From CAIQPS01 sp963843455 (GTDB lineage Bacteria; Actinomycetota; Thermoleophilia; RBG-16-64-13), in the NCBI GenBank assembly GCA_963843455.1, contig CAWJKE010000007.1:1-64000 (forward strand): 64,000 nt of DNA, read 5' to 3'. Each line of letters starts with the position of its first letter. Within the stretch, counting starts at the first letter, position 1. Under the pieces are notes generated by a model, which searched no databases, was not told where the DNA came from, and worked only from the letters and a program-made list of their open reading frames with translations. Made by a program: the position numbers and the translations under genes. Below are positions 62,661 to 64,000 of this stretch, piece by piece.

Positions 62661-63986
62661 TTAGCCGGCGTTGTCCCAGTTGATCGTTTTGCTCACTTGC
62701 TCGAGCGTGCTCTCGAGGATGTCCAACCCTCGAGCCAGGGTGGAGTCTTCGATAGTCAGCGGGACGAGGATGCGGATCACGTTGTGGTAGGTGCCCGCGC
62801 CGACGTTGACAACGCCGTTCTCGAAGAGCTTGGTGCGGAAGACCTTGGCAAAGTCGCCGGCCGGCTTCTTCGTCTCCGGATCTTCCACCATCTCCATAGC
62901 CGCCATCGCCCCGATGCCCCGGACGTCCCCGATCACCGGGAACTGCTTCTGGAGTTCGGTGAAGCGGGCGCGGATCCGGTTGCCCACAGCGGTCGCCCGG
63001 TCGAGGAGCCCCTCGCTCTCGATGATGTCGAAGACCGCCAGGCCCGCGCTGCACCCGGTGGGGTTGCCGCCGAACGTCGTTCCCACGCCGCTCGGGTGGA
63101 CAGTGTCCATGATCTCCTGCCGGCCGGTTATCCCCGATATAGGGAAGCCGGCCCCTAAGGCCTTGGCGGTGGTCATGATGTCGGGCTCGACTCCCCAATG
63201 TTCCATTGCGAACCAGGTGCCGGTCCGGCCCATGCCGGTCTGGATCTCGTCGGCGATCAGGAGGATGCCATGCTTGTCGCAGATATCCTTGATGATGCCC
63301 ATGTATTCCGGCGGAGGGACTATGAAGCCTCCCTCGCCCTGCACGGGCTCGGCGATGACGGCCGCAACCTCTTCGGCGTTGACCTGCTTGGCGAAGGCCT
63401 GCTCGAGAAACTTCGCGCACTCGCATCCGCAGTCAGGATGGGTGAGGGCCAGGGGACAGCGGTAGCAGTAAGCGTAGGGGATGCGGTAGACCTCCGATGC
63501 GTACGGTCCGAAGCCCACCTTGTAGGGGCTCACCTGCGAGGTGAGGCTGAGCGTCATGTAGGTGCGGCCGTGGAATGCGTCGTCAAAGGCGATAATGGCC
63601 TTACGACCCGTGGCGTAGCGGGCGATCTTGACGGCGTTCTCCACCGCCTCCGCGCCGGAATTCATGAAGAAGGTGCGCTTGGGCGAGTCGCCTGGGGCCA
63701 GAGTGTTGAGCCGTTCGGCGAGATTGAGGTAGCTCTCGTAGCCGAAAAGCCCGAAGCACATGTGGGAGTAGAGGTCCGCCTGCTCCTTGATCGCCGCGAT
63801 CACCTTGGGATGGCTGTGGCCTACGTTCATGACCCCGATGCCGGCAGCGAAGTCGATGTACTCCCGGCCTTCGACATCCGTGATGGTCGCGTTTCGTGCG
63901 CCGGCCACGTAGACAGGCGCGGTGGCGGGCACGCCGCGCGGGACGACCCCTGCTCTGAAGGCGGCGAGTTCGGCGTTCGTCGTCAT
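62661..63986 (-). CDS. gabT: Class III aminotransferase, 4-aminobutyrate type
   Basis: A 441-residue PLP enzyme: SGAEAVENAVKIAR (about 104-117), FHGRTYMT, ILLIADEIQTGMGRTG and PLP Lys in TTAKALGAG. It resembles GabT, making succinate semialdehyde and glutamate from GABA and 2-oxoglutarate. A Cys-rich insert (YCYRCPLA, CGCEC, about 172-193) recalls that of the aminotransferase at 46001. Upstream of and cotranscribed with the AOR gene. The window ends just upstream of its start. Confidence 0.88.
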   Translation of the reverse strand: MTTNAELAAFRAGVVPRGVPATAPVYVAGARNATITDVEGREYIDFAAGIGVMNVGHSHPKVIAAIKEQADLYSHMCFGLFGYESYLNLAERLNTLAPGDSPKRTFFMNSGAEAVENAVKIARYATGRKAIIAFDDAFHGRTYMTLSLTSQVSPYKVGFGPYASEVYRIPYAYCYRCPLALTHPDCGCECAKFLEQAFAKQVNAEEVAAVIAEPVQGEGGFIVPPPEYMGIIKDICDKHGILLIADEIQTGMGRTGTWFAMEHWGVEPDIMTTAKALGAGFPISGITGRQEIMDTVHPSGVGTTFGGNPTGCSAGLAVFDIIESEGLLDRATAVGNRIRARFTELQKQFPVIGDVRGIGAMAAMEMVEDPETKKPAGDFAKVFRTKLFENGVVNVGAGTYHNVIRILVPLTIEDSTLARGLDILESTLEQVSKTINWDNAG

Positions 63987-64000
63987 GAGTCCTCCAACCG

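Noticed and set aside
62605..63426. Upstream extension of the aldehyde oxidoreductase frame
   Set aside because: The first 270 codons overlap the aminotransferase in another frame and have no homology; ATG 62604 has a good ribosome site at the start of the domain.

Overview
The window looks like high-GC chromosomal DNA from an anaerobic or facultatively anaerobic actinobacterium-like organism. The clues are long Thr/Ser-rich linkers after lipobox or Tat signals (substrate-binding protein, CapA-like protein, PQQ-propeller lipoprotein), frequent GTG/TTG starts, and a DUF47/PiT pair. Anaerobic C1 chemistry is indicated by formate-THF ligase, FchA, MetVF, corrinoid proteins, a selenocysteine formate dehydrogenase and an aldehyde:ferredoxin oxidoreductase. 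No CODH/ACS genes lie in the window, so acetogenesis itself cannot be claimed. I found no rRNA, tRNA, CRISPR array, IS element or prophage.

Layout. 0-3.6 kb: two small unknown genes, then two divergent exopolysaccharide genes (WecG/TagA glycosyltransferase and polyprenyl-phosphate sugar transferase). 3.6-14.5 kb: mostly minus-strand enzymes. These are a URO-D-type methyltransferase, a metallo-beta-lactamase lactonase, two SDRs, an NTP-transferase/HD/phosphatase fusion, and a run made of nitroreductase, SDR, E1-alpha, E1-beta, stand-alone lipoyl protein, HD protein, VIT transporter and SnoaL-like protein. 14.5-23.7 kb: housekeeping and envelope genes (GerW-like protein, trehalose phosphatase, DUF4388, AlkA, PQQ propeller, RpiA, ProC, CBS-ACT).

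23.7-39.7 kb is the core of the window. A GntR regulator, a corrinoid protein and a giant formate dehydrogenase run leftward. Divergently, fhs-fchA-folD-metV-metF-lpd is followed by corrinoid protein, URO-D methyltransferase, DUF1638 and methyl-THF methyltransferase. Together these genes can move a methyl group from an unknown methylated donor to corrinoid and THF and interconvert it with formate and CO2. The formate dehydrogenase reads through an in-frame UGA as selenocysteine, with a textbook SECIS hairpin, and is fused to a GltD-like NAD(P)H/FAD module. FolD carries an inserted four-Cys zinc ribbon and has lost the usual cyclohydrolase residues, matching the separate FchA next to it.

39.8-48.9 kb: a branched-chain-type amino-acid ABC transporter (order K-G-F-H-M), GNAT, PucR regulator, class III aminotransferase and MmsA-type dehydrogenase, which look like uptake and breakdown of an omega-amino acid. 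49-64 kb: UbiA prenyltransferase, lipoprotein, PiT/DUF47 phosphate uptake, nitrilase, PIN protein, CoA-transferase-GNAT fusion with an ADP-forming acyl-CoA synthetase, CapA-like protein, isocitrate-dehydrogenase-like enzyme, tungsten aldehyde oxidoreductase and GABA aminotransferase.

Twelve reading-frame breaks can each be repaired by deleting one base; eleven of them lie between 3.6 and 19.6 kb. This one-directional pattern points to sequence error more than gene decay, so the affected genes are annotated at full repaired extent and the breaks are stated.
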